The notes beneath the pieces are model-generated. The model searched no databases, was not told the origin of the DNA, and saw only the letters and a program-made list of their open reading frames with translations. A stretch of 64,000 nt of DNA from Rhizobiales bacterium dw_265 (GTDB lineage Bacteria; Pseudomonadota; Alphaproteobacteria; Micropepsales; Micropepsaceae), in the NCBI GenBank assembly GCA_018449595.1, contig JAAVUU010000004.1, positions 186,001 to 250,000 on the forward strand, read 5' to 3'. Made by a program: the position numbers and the translations under genes. Below, one piece after another: positions 43,646 to 55,736 of this stretch; position 1 is the stretch's first letter, and each line of letters opens with the position of its first letter.

Positions 43646-44413
43646 ATGCCCCCCACTTCCAATATCGAAATCGAAATCATCCCCTGCCTGTCCGACAATT
43701 ACGCCTATCTGGTGAAATCGGGCAACGCCTGCGCCGTGGTGGACCCGTCGGAGCCGGGGCCGGTGCGCGCGGCGCTGGCCCGGCGCGGCTGGAAACTGAC
43801 CCATATCCTCAACACCCATCATCACCTGGACCACACCGGCGGCAATCTCGCGCTGAAGGAAGAAACCGGCGCCCAGGTGGTGGGACCGGGCAAGGATGCG
43901 GCGCGCATTCCGGGGCTGGATATCGGCGTGGACGAAGCCTCGGGCTGGGAATTCGACGGCCGCAAGGTTCAGGTGCTGGAAGTGCCCGCCCATACCAGGG
44001 GGGCGATCACCTTTGTGATCGACGGCAATGCCTTTACCGGCGACACGCTGTTCGCGCTGGGCTGCGGGCGGCTGTTCGAGGGCGGTCCCGCCATGATGTG
44101 GAGCAGCCTCTCCAAGCTGATGACCCTGCCGGATCAGACCAAGGTTTGGTGCGGCCATGAATATACCGAAAGCAACGGCCGTTTCGCCCTAACGCTGGAA
44201 CCGGGCAATGCCGCCTTGCAGACGCGGGTGCAGGAAGTGAAGGCCATGCGCGCGCGGCTGGAGCCGACCGTGCCCTCCACCATGGGGCTGGAGAAGGCGA
44301 CCAATCCCTTTCTGCGGCCGGACTCGGCGGAAATCCGCAAGAGCCTGGGCATGGAAAGCGCGAGCGATGTCGCCGTGTTCGGCGAGATCCGGTCGCGCAA
44401 GGATACCTTCTAG
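43646..44413 (+). CDS. gloB: Hydroxyacylglutathione hydrolase (glyoxalase II)
   Basis: 255 residues, metallo-beta-lactamase fold; hydrolyses S-lactoylglutathione in methylglyoxal removal. Metal site NTHHHLDHTGGN (residues about 56-67), HTRGAITFVIDGNAFTGDTLFALGCGRLFEGG, CGHEYTESN, and the C-terminal glutathione site ending RSRKDTF. Full length. The repeat element just upstream may influence expression. Confidence 0.95.
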   Translation: MPPTSNIEIEIIPCLSDNYAYLVKSGNACAVVDPSEPGPVRAALARRGWKLTHILNTHHHLDHTGGNLALKEETGAQVVGPGKDAARIPGLDIGVDEASGWEFDGRKVQVLEVPAHTRGAITFVIDGNAFTGDTLFALGCGRLFEGGPAMMWSSLSKLMTLPDQTKVWCGHEYTESNGRFALTLEPGNAALQTRVQEVKAMRARLEPTVPSTMGLEKATNPFLRPDSAEIRKSLGMESASDVAVFGEIRSRKDTF

Positions 44414-44414
44414 G

Positions 44415-44612
44415 CTAGCGGGCTTTCTTCTTGTCGGAATCGCCGTCAAAGGGCGAGGTCACGACATCGCCGGCGGCACCCACCACCGAACCGGCGGCGC
44501 CGACCACGGCCCCACCCGCATCGACCACGGTGGAGGCGGCGTCATAGGCGATGCAGCCCGACAGCAGCACCGCCATCGCGGCAAACACCGCGACCGTCAC
44601 CGGAATCCGCAT
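44415..44612 (-). CDS. Small lipoprotein
   Basis: 65 residues from the ATG at 44612, which has GGAG six bases upstream (a start at 44624 is possible). Lipoprotein signal MRIPVTVAVFAAMAVLLSGC with lipobox LLSGC, then a Gly/Ala/Val repeat (VVDAGGAVVGAAGSVVGAAGD) and a charged tail SDKKKAR. The Gly-Ala repeat resembles glycine-zipper envelope proteins. No named family. Convergent with gloB. Confidence 0.72.
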   Translation of the reverse strand: MRIPVTVAVFAAMAVLLSGCIAYDAASTVVDAGGAVVGAAGSVVGAAGDVVTSPFDGDSDKKKAR

Positions 44613-44698
44613 GAAATACTCCATCGCCTGCCCCATTTGACAGGAGGACACCCTAGCGCCCCAATGGTCAAAATATCGCTAACCACGGCAGGGAAGAC

Positions 44699-45292
44699 GT
44701 GACGGGAATATCGGACGCACTGTTTGTCACCAGGCTTTACAAGGCCCGTATCGCGCCGCCGCGCGACCTGGAAGCCACCTGCCTGAGCATTGCCGCCGAA
44801 GACAGTGCCGGGCGGCGCTGGTCGCGCGACCATGGCTATGGCGGCTATACCTCTTATGCCTCGCTGAACGACCTGACCCTGCGCGCCAGCATTTTCGCCG
44901 ACCTGGAAAAGGCGATCGCCAGGCATGTCGCCCAATTCGCGCGCGAACTGCAATTCGAGAGCGGCAAGCGGACCCTGGACAGCCTCTGGATCAATGTGAT
45001 GAACAAGGGCGGGGTCCATGCTGCGCATATCCATCCCCATTCGGTGATCAGCGGCACTTACTATGTCACCGTGCCGCCCCGGTCGGGCGCGATCCGCTTT
45101 GAAGACCCGCGCCTGCCCATGATGATGGCCGCGCCGCCACGCAAGAAATCCGCGCGTCCCGAAAACCGCAGCTTTGTGGACGTGGAGCCCAAAGCCGGAA
45201 TGCTATTGCTATGGGAAAGCTGGCTGCGCCACGGCGTCGAACCCAATGCCGCGCGCACGCCGCGCATATCGGTGAGCTTCAACTATTCGTGA
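44699..45292 (+). CDS. TIGR02466 family putative 2OG-Fe(II) oxygenase
   Basis: 197 residues from a GTG. The jelly-roll family features are SLWINVMNKGGVHAAHIHPHSVISGTYYV, with the metal-binding His region, RFEDPRLPMM, and GMLLLWESWLRHGVEPN followed by RISVSFNYS, with the second metal His and the 2-oxoglutarate-binding Arg. The substrate is unknown; many members lie beside unrelated genes. Confidence 0.82.
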   Translation: MTGISDALFVTRLYKARIAPPRDLEATCLSIAAEDSAGRRWSRDHGYGGYTSYASLNDLTLRASIFADLEKAIARHVAQFARELQFESGKRTLDSLWINVMNKGGVHAAHIHPHSVISGTYYVTVPPRSGAIRFEDPRLPMMMAAPPRKKSARPENRSFVDVEPKAGMLLLWESWLRHGVEPNAARTPRISVSFNYS

Positions 45293-45293
45293 T

Positions 45294-45318
45294 GGAACGT
45301 TGCGGTGTGCTGTCCGTT
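45294..45318 (+). promoter_or_regulatory. EcfG-type promoter for the Gly/His repeat protein
   Basis: GGAAC (45294-45298), 16 bases, CGTT (45315-45318), exact consensus, 31 bases before the ATG at 45349. It overlaps the stop codon region of the upstream gene. Confidence 0.75.
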
Positions 45319-45348
45319 TGCGACCGTATCCCCAACAGGACAGCGCCC

Positions 45349-45744
45349 ATGAAAATTCTTGCCGCCTCCATCTGCGCCCTGGCGCTGCTGTCGCCTGCCG
45401 CCTCTGCGGTTGAACTGGGCGTTCATGTCCTGGGGGTTGGTGTCGGCGCGCATGTCGGCAGCCATGGGGTGGGTGCCGGCGCGCATGTCGGCGGTGTCGG
45501 TGCTGGCGCGGACGTGGACCGCCACGGCGTTGGCGCCGGCGGCCATGTCGGGCATGTCGTGGGCACCGGCGCCCGTGTGGGCGATCGGGGTGTGCATACC
45601 GGCGCGCATGTCGGGCCGGTCGGCGCCGGTGGAGGACTTGACCGGCACGGCGTCGGCGCGGGCACGCATGTCGGATCGGTGGGCGCCGGGGCCAATGTCG
45701 GCGACCACTGCCGTCAGCGCGATGATCGCGGCCGTTGCAATTGA
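45349..45744 (+). CDS. Secreted Gly/Val/His repeat protein, likely stress-induced
   Basis: 131 residues. Signal peptide MKILAASICALALLSPAASA, then about nine imperfect 10-12-residue units built on GVGAGAHVG (for example HVGSHGVGAGAHVGGVG, DRHGVGAGGHVG, HTGAHVGPVGAG) and a short charged tail with two Cys (DHCRQRDDRGRCN). Regularly spaced His could bind metal; the Gly/Val pattern could form a beta-helix or fibre. No known family. Preceded by an exact EcfG-type promoter. Longer upstream open frame lacks support. Confidence 0.75.
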   Translation: MKILAASICALALLSPAASAVELGVHVLGVGVGAHVGSHGVGAGAHVGGVGAGADVDRHGVGAGGHVGHVVGTGARVGDRGVHTGAHVGPVGAGGGLDRHGVGAGTHVGSVGAGANVGDHCRQRDDRGRCN

Positions 45745-45786
45745 GGTTTAAAGGTCCGGTATTGCGATGGCGCTACTAGCCCGCGC

Positions 45787-46086
45787 TTAGCCCTGGGGGC
45801 GCACCAGGGTCACGCCGCGATTGATCGCGCCGGGCTGGCGACCGTCAACCGTGTCGCCGCCCTCCCAGGTCTTGCCCGACTTGTCGATGGACGAACGCCC
45901 GCCATTGGTGTCGTTGGTGCGATGCGCGGCGCGGGCCTGGGCGCGCGCTTCGCTGGACATGCGCACGGTTTCCGCACCGGCGACGCCGGGGGCATAGCCG
46001 CCCTGGCCTTGGGCAAAGGCGGGGACAAATGCGGGAACCGCGAAGGCGGTCAGCAGCGCCAGCGCGGGCATGAGGAATTTATGCAT
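45787..46086 (-). CDS. Secreted hypothetical protein
   Basis: 99 residues. Signal peptide MHKFLMPALALLTAFAVPAFVPAFA, cleaved near residue 25, followed by a Gly-rich polar mature part of about 74 residues (QGQGGYAPGVAGAETVRMSSEARAQ and GRSSIDKSGKTWEGGDT). No membrane segment after the signal and no known family. Probably periplasmic or surface exposed. Confidence 0.7.
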   Translation of the reverse strand: MHKFLMPALALLTAFAVPAFVPAFAQGQGGYAPGVAGAETVRMSSEARAQARAAHRTNDTNGGRSSIDKSGKTWEGGDTVDGRQPGAINRGVTLVRPQG

Positions 46087-46180
46087 GTCGTACTCCCCGC
46101 CGGGCCGGAACGATAAACCCGGCCCGCCGGACGGTCCATGCCGGCGCCGTTCAGCTTTCGGACAGGTATCAGGCCTGATT

Positions 46181-46396
46181 TCAGGCTTGACGCCGCCGGA
46201 TGATGGCGTCCAGCTTGGCGGGCAGCTTGGAAACGAAATGTTCCCGGTCCCAGGCGATCTTGGCTTCGTGCAGGATTATTTCGCGCACCTCGGGCGGCAG
46301 ATGCGGCCAGGCCGCAATCACGCCCGAGCCCAGGCGGCGGACCAGGCATTCATCCTCGGCCGGATATCTGAATTCTTTCTCTTGCACGAACGCCAT
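46181..46396 (-). CDS. Small soluble hypothetical protein (71 residues)
   Basis: Starts MAFVQEKEFRYPAEDECLVRR, with GAGAGGG upstream of the ATG at 46396. Helical pattern with WPHLPPEVREIILHEAKIAW in the middle and a basic C-terminus (AIIRRRQA). No signal or membrane segment. No recognised family. Confidence 0.72.
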   Translation of the reverse strand: MAFVQEKEFRYPAEDECLVRRLGSGVIAAWPHLPPEVREIILHEAKIAWDREHFVSKLPAKLDAIIRRRQA

Positions 46397-46573
46397 GCGT
46401 CGGCCCTCTCATTTGGTTGGCGGTGGAACCGGGCGAAGCGGGAACTTCGGCGCGACGGCACGGGAGCATCGGCCTGGCCGGGCCACCCATTACGATTGGT
46501 GAACAAAAGCCCAATCCGGCCAAAAGCCTAGCGCGGACAACCGGCTTGGGGAATGAAAAAATGCGCGGGCCCG

Positions 46574-46963
46574 TTAACGGCCCTTCTTCTGCCGGCCCTT
46601 GCGGGCGGCGTAGCGGGCGTCGCGGGCGGCCTTCTGTTCGGCCAGCAATTGCACCATCTTTTCGGCTTCCTCGCGTCTGGCGGCTTCGGCGGCCAGCTTG
46701 GCCTCTTCCGCTTCGCGCGTCTTGCGTTCTTCTTCCTCGATGCGGGTGCGCTCGGCGGCCTCGGCGGCGTGGCGCTTTTCCTCTTCGCGCTGGCGCAGGC
46801 GTTCGGCCTTGGCGGCGGCGGCGGCCTGGCGCTCGCCGGCGGTCTCTTCCAGCTTCTTGCGCGCTTCCTCGGCGCGGGCCTTGGCCTTTTCCAGCATCGC
46901 GGCGCGCGCCTTGGCGGCCGTTTCCAGTCGGGTGGAGTATTTCTCGTCGTCTTGGCGGGGCAT
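46574..46963 (-). CDS. DUF6481-like coiled-coil protein
   Basis: 129 residues, almost entirely charged helix rich in Ala, Glu, Lys and Arg (ARAEEARKKLEETAGERQ, EEEKRHAAEAAERTR), ending in a Lys/Arg-rich tail RKGRQKKGR. Predicted as a long coiled coil. It resembles the DUF6481 family, but low complexity makes the assignment less sure. 17 bases after panD on the same strand, so probably in the dnaG-rpoD-panD transcription unit. Confidence 0.75.
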   Translation of the reverse strand: MPRQDDEKYSTRLETAAKARAAMLEKAKARAEEARKKLEETAGERQAAAAAKAERLRQREEEKRHAAEAAERTRIEEEERKTREAEEAKLAAEAARREEAEKMVQLLAEQKAARDARYAARKGRQKKGR

Positions 46964-46980
46964 GTCTCTAAGAGTTCTTT

Positions 46981-47379
46981 TCAGGTTTCCAGGATACGCA
47001 GGTTGGGCGCCGTCGTCCTGTTTTGGGTCTTGCCTTGGGGCTTGTTGTTGGCGTCCACCAGCAGCACGCGCGGCTGCCAGGTCTTGGCTTCGGATTCGTC
47101 CATGCGAGCATAGGCGATGATGATGACAAGATCGTCCTTCTGGGCGAGGCGGGCGGCGGCGCCGTTGATGCCGATCATGCCCGAGCCGGGGGGCGCGGGG
47201 ATGGCATAGGTGGTGAAGCGCGCGCCATTGTTGATGTTGAGCACATCCACCTGCTCATGCGGCAGGATGCCGGCGTGTTCCATCAAAACGGCATCCACCG
47301 AGATGGAGCCCTCATAATCGAGGTCGCACCGGGTCACCGCGGCGCGGTGGATTTTGCCCTTGAGAAGCGTCAGTTCCAT
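46981..47379 (-). CDS. panD: Aspartate 1-decarboxylase
   Basis: 132 residues; makes beta-alanine for pantothenate and coenzyme A. The proenzyme cleaves itself in [11 protein letters not shown] between Gly24 and Ser25 to form the pyruvoyl cofactor. Also [49 protein letters not shown]. Full length. The ATG follows the rpoD stop after one base (TAAGATG), an unusual position for this gene that suggests co-transcription with rpoD. Confidence 0.95.
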   Translation of the reverse strand: MELTLLKGKIHRAAVTRCDLDYEGSISVDAVLMEHAGILPHEQVDVLNINNGARFTTYAIPAPPGSGMIGINGAAARLAQKDDLVIIIAYARMDESEAKTWQPRVLLVDANNKPQGKTQNRTTAPNLRILET

Positions 47380-47380
47380 C

Positions 47381-49933
<2,553 letters not shown>

Positions 49934-51809
49934 TCAGAAACCCGATATCCAAATCCACGTCCGGTTCAGAAGAGGCCGCCTGCGAGACGGTGTAGGGGTG
50001 GGGCGCCCTTGGCGCAAAACGCACCATCAGATCAGCCATGCCCATACGCGCCAAATGGGTTTGAACCCCAGCTTTTTCAAGGCTGGAGCCGGAGGCGGCG
50101 AGGTTTAGAAGTTCGCGGCGCAGGCTGTCAAGCGATTGGTCCACAAAGGACAGTTCCGCCAGCACCTCGGCATGGCGCAAGGCCAGCTGGGGCTCCTGGG
50201 CCAGCATGCCGCCGATCTCGCGTTCCTTGGTTTCCCGCGCCCCAGCCACAACCGCGCGGACAAGGCGATTCTCCCGCACAACCGGGGATACCGAGTCCGC
50301 CGTGCCCGGCATGGGACGCGGCTTGAAATCGCCCCGATACTTGCCCCTCTGGTCGCCCGGACGCGCCGGCTGGAACGGCCGCGCCGGAGCCGCCCCTTGC
50401 GATGAAGATGGCCGCTTCTTGAAATTCTCGAACACCAGCTGGTCGAAGCCCCGGCGGTAATAGTCGGCCACCTTGGCGTCGGTGATGCGGTCCACGATCT
50501 CTTTCAGAGTGTGCTCCAGCCCGGCGCGGCGTTCCGGGGTGGAAAGTTCCTTGCCCTCGGTCTCGGCGCGCCACAAAAGCTGCGACAAGGGCAGCGCCGC
50601 ATCCAACAGGCCCAGCATCGCGCCCGAACCGTTATGGGCGATGAAGGAGTCAGGGTCTTCGCCCGAGGGCAGGAAGGCGAAACGCAGCGAATACCCGGCC
50701 TTCAGATGGGGCAGCGCCAGATGGGCGGCGCGGTGCGCCGCCTTCAATCCCGCCGCATCGCCGTCAAAGGCCAGGATCGGTTCGGGCGCGGTGCGCCAGA
50801 GCAGGTGCAGCTGGTCCTCGGTCAGCGCCGTGCCCAAAGGCGCAACGGCATGGGCGAAACCGGCGCGCACCAGCGCGATCACATCCATATAGCCTTCGGC
50901 CAGGACGATGGTGCCGGCCTTGATGGCGGCAGAGCGGGCGGTGGCGAAATTGTAGAGATTGTGGCCCTTGGAAAACAGCGTGGTTTCGCCGGTATTGATG
51001 TATTTTGGCTTGGCGTCGGCCTCCAAAGCGCGCGCGCCGAAGGCGACGATGCGGCCACGGCCATCGCCGATGGGAAACATCACCCGGTTGTAGAAAAAGT
51101 CGCGCATCGGCTTGCCGTCATCCGCCGGGCGCGCCAGTCCTGCCGCGATGATGTCGTCCTGGGTGACATTGTGTTCGGTGAGATGCTTTATCAGCGCGCC
51201 ATTCCCCGATGGCGCATAACCCAGGCGGAACTGTTTCGCCGCCGCGCCATCCAGCCCGCGCCCCTTCAGATAGTCGCGCGCCTCGCGGCCCGCCGCATCA
51301 AACAGCTGCGCCTCATAGAATTTCGCCGCCAGTTCGATCACGTCATGGAGCGACTTCTTCTGCTGCTCCCGCGCCTCGTCCTCCGGCGACCATTTGGGCA
51401 GTTCGACCCCGGCCTCGCCCGCCAGCTTTTCCACGCTTTCCGGGAAGCTCAGGCCCTCGGTCTCGATCAGCCAGCGGAAACAGTCGCCGCCCTTGCCGCA
51501 GCCGAAGCATTTGTAGGTCCGCCGCTCGTTCTCGACCTTGAAGCTGGGCGACTTTTCGCCATGGAAGGGGCAGCAGCCCCACATCACCCGGCCCTTGCGG
51601 ACCAGCTTGACGCGGCGGCCCACCAGCGCGACCAGATCGGTTCGCCGCCGGATTTCCTCCAGCAATCCTTCGCCATAGCGCATGGCTCCAGAATAGCCGA
51701 AAGGCCCTCTTTTTGGGGGATATTTGGGCGGGAAATCCCGCCCCCCTGTGCATGGATTTTTAAAAGGGCAGGGTTAATCTGGTTTTCGGGCGGCAAATCA
51801 GGGGCGGGC

Positions 51810-52319
51810 ATGACCTACCAGTTACCCTTCGAATCCGAGAGCGATCCACGCTGGAAACTGCTGGAAGTCGCCCGCCTGCGGCTGGACACGGCCGGCAGCC
51901 AGGCAGAGGTCATCGAGATCGTGCGCGGCTGCGCCCGCAACGTGGTCTCCGCTGACGGCGTCACCTTCGTGCTGCGCGACCACGGCCATTGCCATTATGT
52001 CGAGGAAGACGCCATCGGCCCTTTATGGAAGGGCCAGAAGTTCCCCATGACCAGCTGCATTTCCGGCTGGGCGATGATGAACAGGAAGACGGCGGTGGTG
52101 CCCGATATCTTCCAGGACGACCGCATCCCGCACGAGGTCTATCGCAAGACCTTCGTCCGCAGCCTGGTGATGGCGCCGGTGGGCTTCGACACGCCGGTGG
52201 CCGCCATCGGGGCCTATTGGAGCGACAAGCCGCTGATCTCGCCGCGCGAGATCGCGGCGGTGGAAACCATCGCCGGGCTGGTGGGCGAGGCGCTGCGGCG
52301 CACCAGCCTCGCGGCCTGA
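51810..52319 (+). CDS. GAF domain protein
   Basis: 169 residues from the ATG at 51810 (GGGGCGGG upstream). One GAF domain covering about residues 20-165: AEVIEIVRGCARNVVSADGVTFVLRDHGHCHYVEEDAIGPLWKG and the family signature CISGWAMMNRKTAVVPDIFQDDRIP, then LVMAPVGFDTPVAAIGAYWSD. It lacks a kinase or cyclase output domain. Ligand or light response unknown. Divergent from dnaG. Confidence 0.82.
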   Translation: MTYQLPFESESDPRWKLLEVARLRLDTAGSQAEVIEIVRGCARNVVSADGVTFVLRDHGHCHYVEEDAIGPLWKGQKFPMTSCISGWAMMNRKTAVVPDIFQDDRIPHEVYRKTFVRSLVMAPVGFDTPVAAIGAYWSDKPLISPREIAAVETIAGLVGEALRRTSLAA

Positions 52320-52322
52320 AGA

Positions 52323-52787
52323 CTATTTCCCGCTCAACGCGTCTTTGGTCGCCGCGCTGGCTTTGGAGAAATCCATCTGGCCGGCATAGCGCTCTTTCAG
52401 CATCGCCATCACCTTGCCCATGTCCTTGATCGAGGCCGCGCCAACCTCGGCGATGGTCCCGGCCACGGCGTCTTTCATCGCCGCCTCATCCATCTGGGCG
52501 GGCATGAAGGTGCGGATCACCGCGATCTCGGCTTCCTCGTTTTCGGCCAGTTCCGGGCGGCCGCCCTGGCGGTAGACGGCGGCGGATTCCTCGCGCTGCT
52601 TGATCATCTTGGCCAGCAAAGTGAGGATGTCGTCATCGCCCACCAGGTCCTTGCTGGTTTCCGTGCGGGCGGCGATGTCACGGTCCTTCAGGGCCGCCAG
52701 GATCAGCCGCACGGTGGCCAGACGCTTGGCGTCCTTGGCCTTCATCGCCTCCTTCATGGCGTCGGTGAGCTGGGCGCGCAGGGACAT
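52323..52787 (-). CDS. GatB/YqeY domain protein
   Basis: 154 residues from the ATG at 52787. Two helical halves typical of YqeY: SLRAQLTDAMKEAMKAKDAKRLATVRLILAALKDRDIAAR and DILTLLAKMIKQREESAAVYRQGGRPELAENEEAEIAVIRTFMPAQM. It is tRNA-amidotransferase related, but YqeY proteins alone have no proven role. The longer upstream frame is unsupported. Divergent from carA, as in many alphaproteobacteria. Confidence 0.9.
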   Translation of the reverse strand: MSLRAQLTDAMKEAMKAKDAKRLATVRLILAALKDRDIAARTETSKDLVGDDDILTLLAKMIKQREESAAVYRQGGRPELAENEEAEIAVIRTFMPAQMDEAAMKDAVAGTIAEVGAASIKDMGKVMAMLKERYAGQMDFSKASAATKDALSGK

Positions 52788-52920
52788 GGGATTCTCTTTC
52801 CTTGGACGGCGCGAACTTACCGGGAAACCCGCTGTAATTCCAACACCTTGATTTTCATGGGTTAAATGAGGTTGACGCGGAGGTGTCACATCCCTATTTT
52901 CGCGCAAATTCGAGGCCCCC

Positions 52921-54099
52921 ATGACCGACTCATCTCCTGCACCCTCCGCCAGCGCGGAGAGGGTATTTTCGCGCGGCGGATTGATGCTGGCGGACGGGAC
53001 GTTTTTCGAGGGCACCGGCTTCGGCGCGGTGGGTTCGGCGGTGGGCGAGGTCTGCTTCAACACCGCCATGACCGGCTATCAGGAGATCCTCAGCGATCCT
53101 TCCTATGCCGCCCAGATCGTGGCCTTCACCTTCCCCCATATCGGCATTGTCGGCACCAATGACGAAGATATCGAGACCATCACGCCTGCGGTGCGCGGGC
53201 TGATCGTGCGCGCCGATGCCGAGCACCCCTCCAATTATCGCAACCTGCTGGCGCTGGACGGCTGGCTGAAGAAGCACAACATCCCGGCCGTGGCGGGCAT
53301 TGATACCCGCGCCCTGACCGCGCTGATCCGTGAAAAAGGCATGCCGCATGGCGTGGTGGTGAACTTGGGCGATCACCCGGCCGACCATGCCGCTTTGCTG
53401 GCGCAGGCCGAGGGTTTCGCCGGGCTGGAAGGGCTCGATCTGGCCAAGGACGTGTCCGCGACCCAGACCTACAAATGGAACGAGATGCCCTGGGCCTGGA
53501 ACGAAGGCTACAAGAGCGAGGGCGCGCCGTCTTTCCGCGTCACCGTGATCGATTATGGCGTCAAGCGGAACATCCTGCGGCTTCTTGCCGGTATGGGCGC
53601 GGATATCACCGTGGTCCCGGCCAATGCGACGACGCAAGAGGTGATGCGCCACAAGCCGCATGGCGTCTTGCTGTCCAACGGCCCCGGCGATCCGGCGGCC
53701 ACGGGCGAATACGCCATTCCCACCATCCAGGGCGTGATCGAGACCGGCACCCCGGTGTTCGGCATCTGCCTGGGGCACCAGATGCTGGGACTGGCCTTGG
53801 GCGCCAAGACCCGCAAGATGGCCCAGGGCCATCATGGCGCCAATCATCCGGTGAAGGATTTGACCACCGGCAAGGTCGAGATCGTCTCGATGAATCACGG
53901 CTTCACGGTGGACCGCGACACGCTGCCCGAAGGCGTCACCGAGACCCATGTCTCGCTGTTCGACGACACCAATTGCGGCATCGCGCTGGACGGCAAGGAT
54001 GTGTTCGGGGTGCAGTACCACCCCGAAGCGTCACCCGGCCCGATGGACAGTCACTATCTGTTCGAGCGGTTTGCGGAAGCGGCGAAGAAGCGGGTTTAA
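52921..54099 (+). CDS. carA: Carbamoyl-phosphate synthase small subunit
   Basis: 392 residues; glutamine amidotransferase subunit giving ammonia for carbamoyl phosphate in arginine and pyrimidine synthesis. N-terminal small-subunit domain (MLADGTFFEGTGFG, FNTAMTGYQEILSDPSY), and C-terminal class I GATase with nucleophile Cys in VFGICLGHQMLGLALG, SMNHGFTV, and YHPEASPGP with catalytic His-Glu. Starts about 17 residues longer than E. coli CarA. carB is not adjacent. Confidence 0.95.
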   Translation: MTDSSPAPSASAERVFSRGGLMLADGTFFEGTGFGAVGSAVGEVCFNTAMTGYQEILSDPSYAAQIVAFTFPHIGIVGTNDEDIETITPAVRGLIVRADAEHPSNYRNLLALDGWLKKHNIPAVAGIDTRALTALIREKGMPHGVVVNLGDHPADHAALLAQAEGFAGLEGLDLAKDVSATQTYKWNEMPWAWNEGYKSEGAPSFRVTVIDYGVKRNILRLLAGMGADITVVPANATTQEVMRHKPHGVLLSNGPGDPAATGEYAIPTIQGVIETGTPVFGICLGHQMLGLALGAKTRKMAQGHHGANHPVKDLTTGKVEIVSMNHGFTVDRDTLPEGVTETHVSLFDDTNCGIALDGKDVFGVQYHPEASPGPMDSHYLFERFAEAAKKRV

Positions 54100-54106
54100 A
54101 AACCCA

Positions 54107-54241
54107 GTGTCATTCCCGGCGAGCATCGCGGCACGCGATGCGAGGGAAGGGAACCCAGGCTATCGAAATCTTGCTGATGTTGAGGGCCTGGGTCCCCTTC
54201 CCTCACGCGCCGCTTTGCGTCGCGCTCGCCGGGGATGACAG
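54107..54241. repeat. Intergenic repeat, family A
   Basis: TGTCATTCCCGGCGAGC ... CCTTCCCTC ... CGCTCGCCGGGGATGACAGG, with inverted ends. Shares the right half with 8269-8366. Located between convergent carA and the DUF4893 gene. Confidence 0.6.
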
Positions 54242-54250
54242 GTGGTGTGG

Positions 54251-54859
54251 TTAGCGCGCGAATTCCACCACGTCGAGAATCGATTCCTGAATCGCCGGAA
54301 TCTCCAGCCGCAAATGATTATCGCCGATGCCGGTGAGCAGGCCGATCTGGTCGTCCGGCGTCACCTGCGCGCCCAGCGACGGGGTGTTGCCGGAATAATT
54401 GTGATAGGGCTCGCCGCGCGCCGAAGACGCGCCCAGATACACCCAGGCGCCGTTCTCGGGATACAGGAAGCCGATGAAGCGCTGGCTGCCGCCGGACTTC
54501 TGCAGCAGCAGCCCGCCGTTATAGGGGCGGATATTGCAACTGAACCAGCCGTCATAGACCATGAAGGACGCCATGCGCCCCAGCTTCATCTGGCGGCAGC
54601 GCCAGTTGCCCATCAGCAGCCGGGCGGGCACGGCATGGCCATCGGGCTGCATCACCCGCACCAGGGCGCGGAAGTCGCCGCGGCCGTCGCCATTCTGGGC
54701 GTCCCATATGGCCTGCTTGCGGATGGTCGGAAGCTGCGCCAGCCGGTCAACATCGGCGGGGGAGGCCTGGTCCTGCCAGCCGGCAAAGGCCAAAGACGGC
54801 GTCAGGGTCGCGGCAGCCAGCGCCGCTGCGAAAATCAGTTTAGGTATCTGTGCGCCCAT
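54251..54859 (-). CDS. DUF4893 secreted protein
   Basis: 202 residues from the ATG at 54859 (AGGAG seven bases upstream). Signal peptide with LIFAAALAAATLTPSLAFA, then the DUF4893 pattern: WQDQASPADVDRLAQL, GNWRCRQMKLGRM, YDGWFSCNIRPYNGGLLLQKSGGSQRFIGFLYPE, and VEFAR at the end. Overlaps the fabI 3' end by 20 bases. Function unknown, probably periplasmic. Confidence 0.87.
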   Translation of the reverse strand: MGAQIPKLIFAAALAAATLTPSLAFAGWQDQASPADVDRLAQLPTIRKQAIWDAQNGDGRGDFRALVRVMQPDGHAVPARLLMGNWRCRQMKLGRMASFMVYDGWFSCNIRPYNGGLLLQKSGGSQRFIGFLYPENGAWVYLGASSARGEPYHNYSGNTPSLGAQVTPDDQIGLLTGIGDNHLRLEIPAIQESILDVVEFAR

Positions 54860-55727
54860 CGGAAGGCTCCTGGCCATTATCCGATGATGTCCACCCCTTC
54901 AGATCCGCGGTCGGCGGCATGCCGATCACGTTGAAGCCGGCGTCGACGAAATGCACTTCGCCGGTGACACCACCTGCCAGGTCACTAAGCAAATACAGTG
55001 CCGCGCCGCCGACATGGTTAAGATCGACGGTTCTCTTGAGCGGCGCATGGGCCTTGTTCCATTTGAAGACGGTGCGGGCGTCGCCCACCGCCGCCCCCGC
55101 CAGGGTCCGCATCGGCCCGGCCGAGATAGCGTTGACCCGGATGCCGTCGCGGCCCAGGTCGGCGGCGAGGTAACGCACCGACGCTTCAAGCGCCGCCTTG
55201 GCGATGCCCATGACATTGTAGTTGGGCATCACCCGTTGGGCGCCGAGATAGCTCAGTGTCACCAACGCACCACCCGGAGCCATCAGGGCGGCGGCGCGCT
55301 GGGCCACGGCGGTGAAGGAATAGCAGGAAATATCCAGGCTCCGGGCGAAGTTGGCGCGGCTGGTATCGACATAGCGGCCCTTGAGTTCGTCGCGGTCGCT
55401 GAAGGCCAGGGAATGGACCAGGAAATCCAGCGTGCCCCATTCCTGCTTGAGGCGCGCGAAGGCGGCATCCAGCTGTTCGTCACTTTCGACATCGGCGGGC
55501 AGGACCAGGCTGGAGCCGATCGAAGCCGCCAGCGGCCCCAGCCGCTTCTTCTGGGCATCGCCCTGATAGGTGAAGGCCACCTCCGCGCCATGCCCGGCCA
55601 GCATCCGCGCGATGCCCCAGGCGATGGAATGGTCGTTGGCCACCCCCATCACCAGGCCGCGCTTCCCGGCCATAAGTCCCGGTCTGGCCTCAGGCATCAG
55701 GGCGTCCAGGGGTGTTTTCTGTTCCAT
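54840..55727 (-). CDS. fabI: Enoyl-ACP reductase (NADH), FabI type
   Basis: 295 residues; last step of each fatty acid elongation cycle. SDR fold with GLVMGVANDHSIAWGIARML, LVHSLAFSDRDELKGRYVD, and the catalytic Tyr-X6-Lys of FabI in PNYNVMGIAKAALEASVRYLA, then RVNAISAGPMRTLAG. It has a longer C-terminal tail than E. coli FabI. Third gene of fabA-fabB-fabI. Confidence 0.94.
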   Translation of the reverse strand: MEQKTPLDALMPEARPGLMAGKRGLVMGVANDHSIAWGIARMLAGHGAEVAFTYQGDAQKKRLGPLAASIGSSLVLPADVESDEQLDAAFARLKQEWGTLDFLVHSLAFSDRDELKGRYVDTSRANFARSLDISCYSFTAVAQRAAALMAPGGALVTLSYLGAQRVMPNYNVMGIAKAALEASVRYLAADLGRDGIRVNAISAGPMRTLAGAAVGDARTVFKWNKAHAPLKRTVDLNHVGGAALYLLSDLAGGVTGEVHFVDAGFNVIGMPPTADLKGWTSSDNGQEPSDGRTDT

Positions 55728-55736
55728 TGCGGGACA

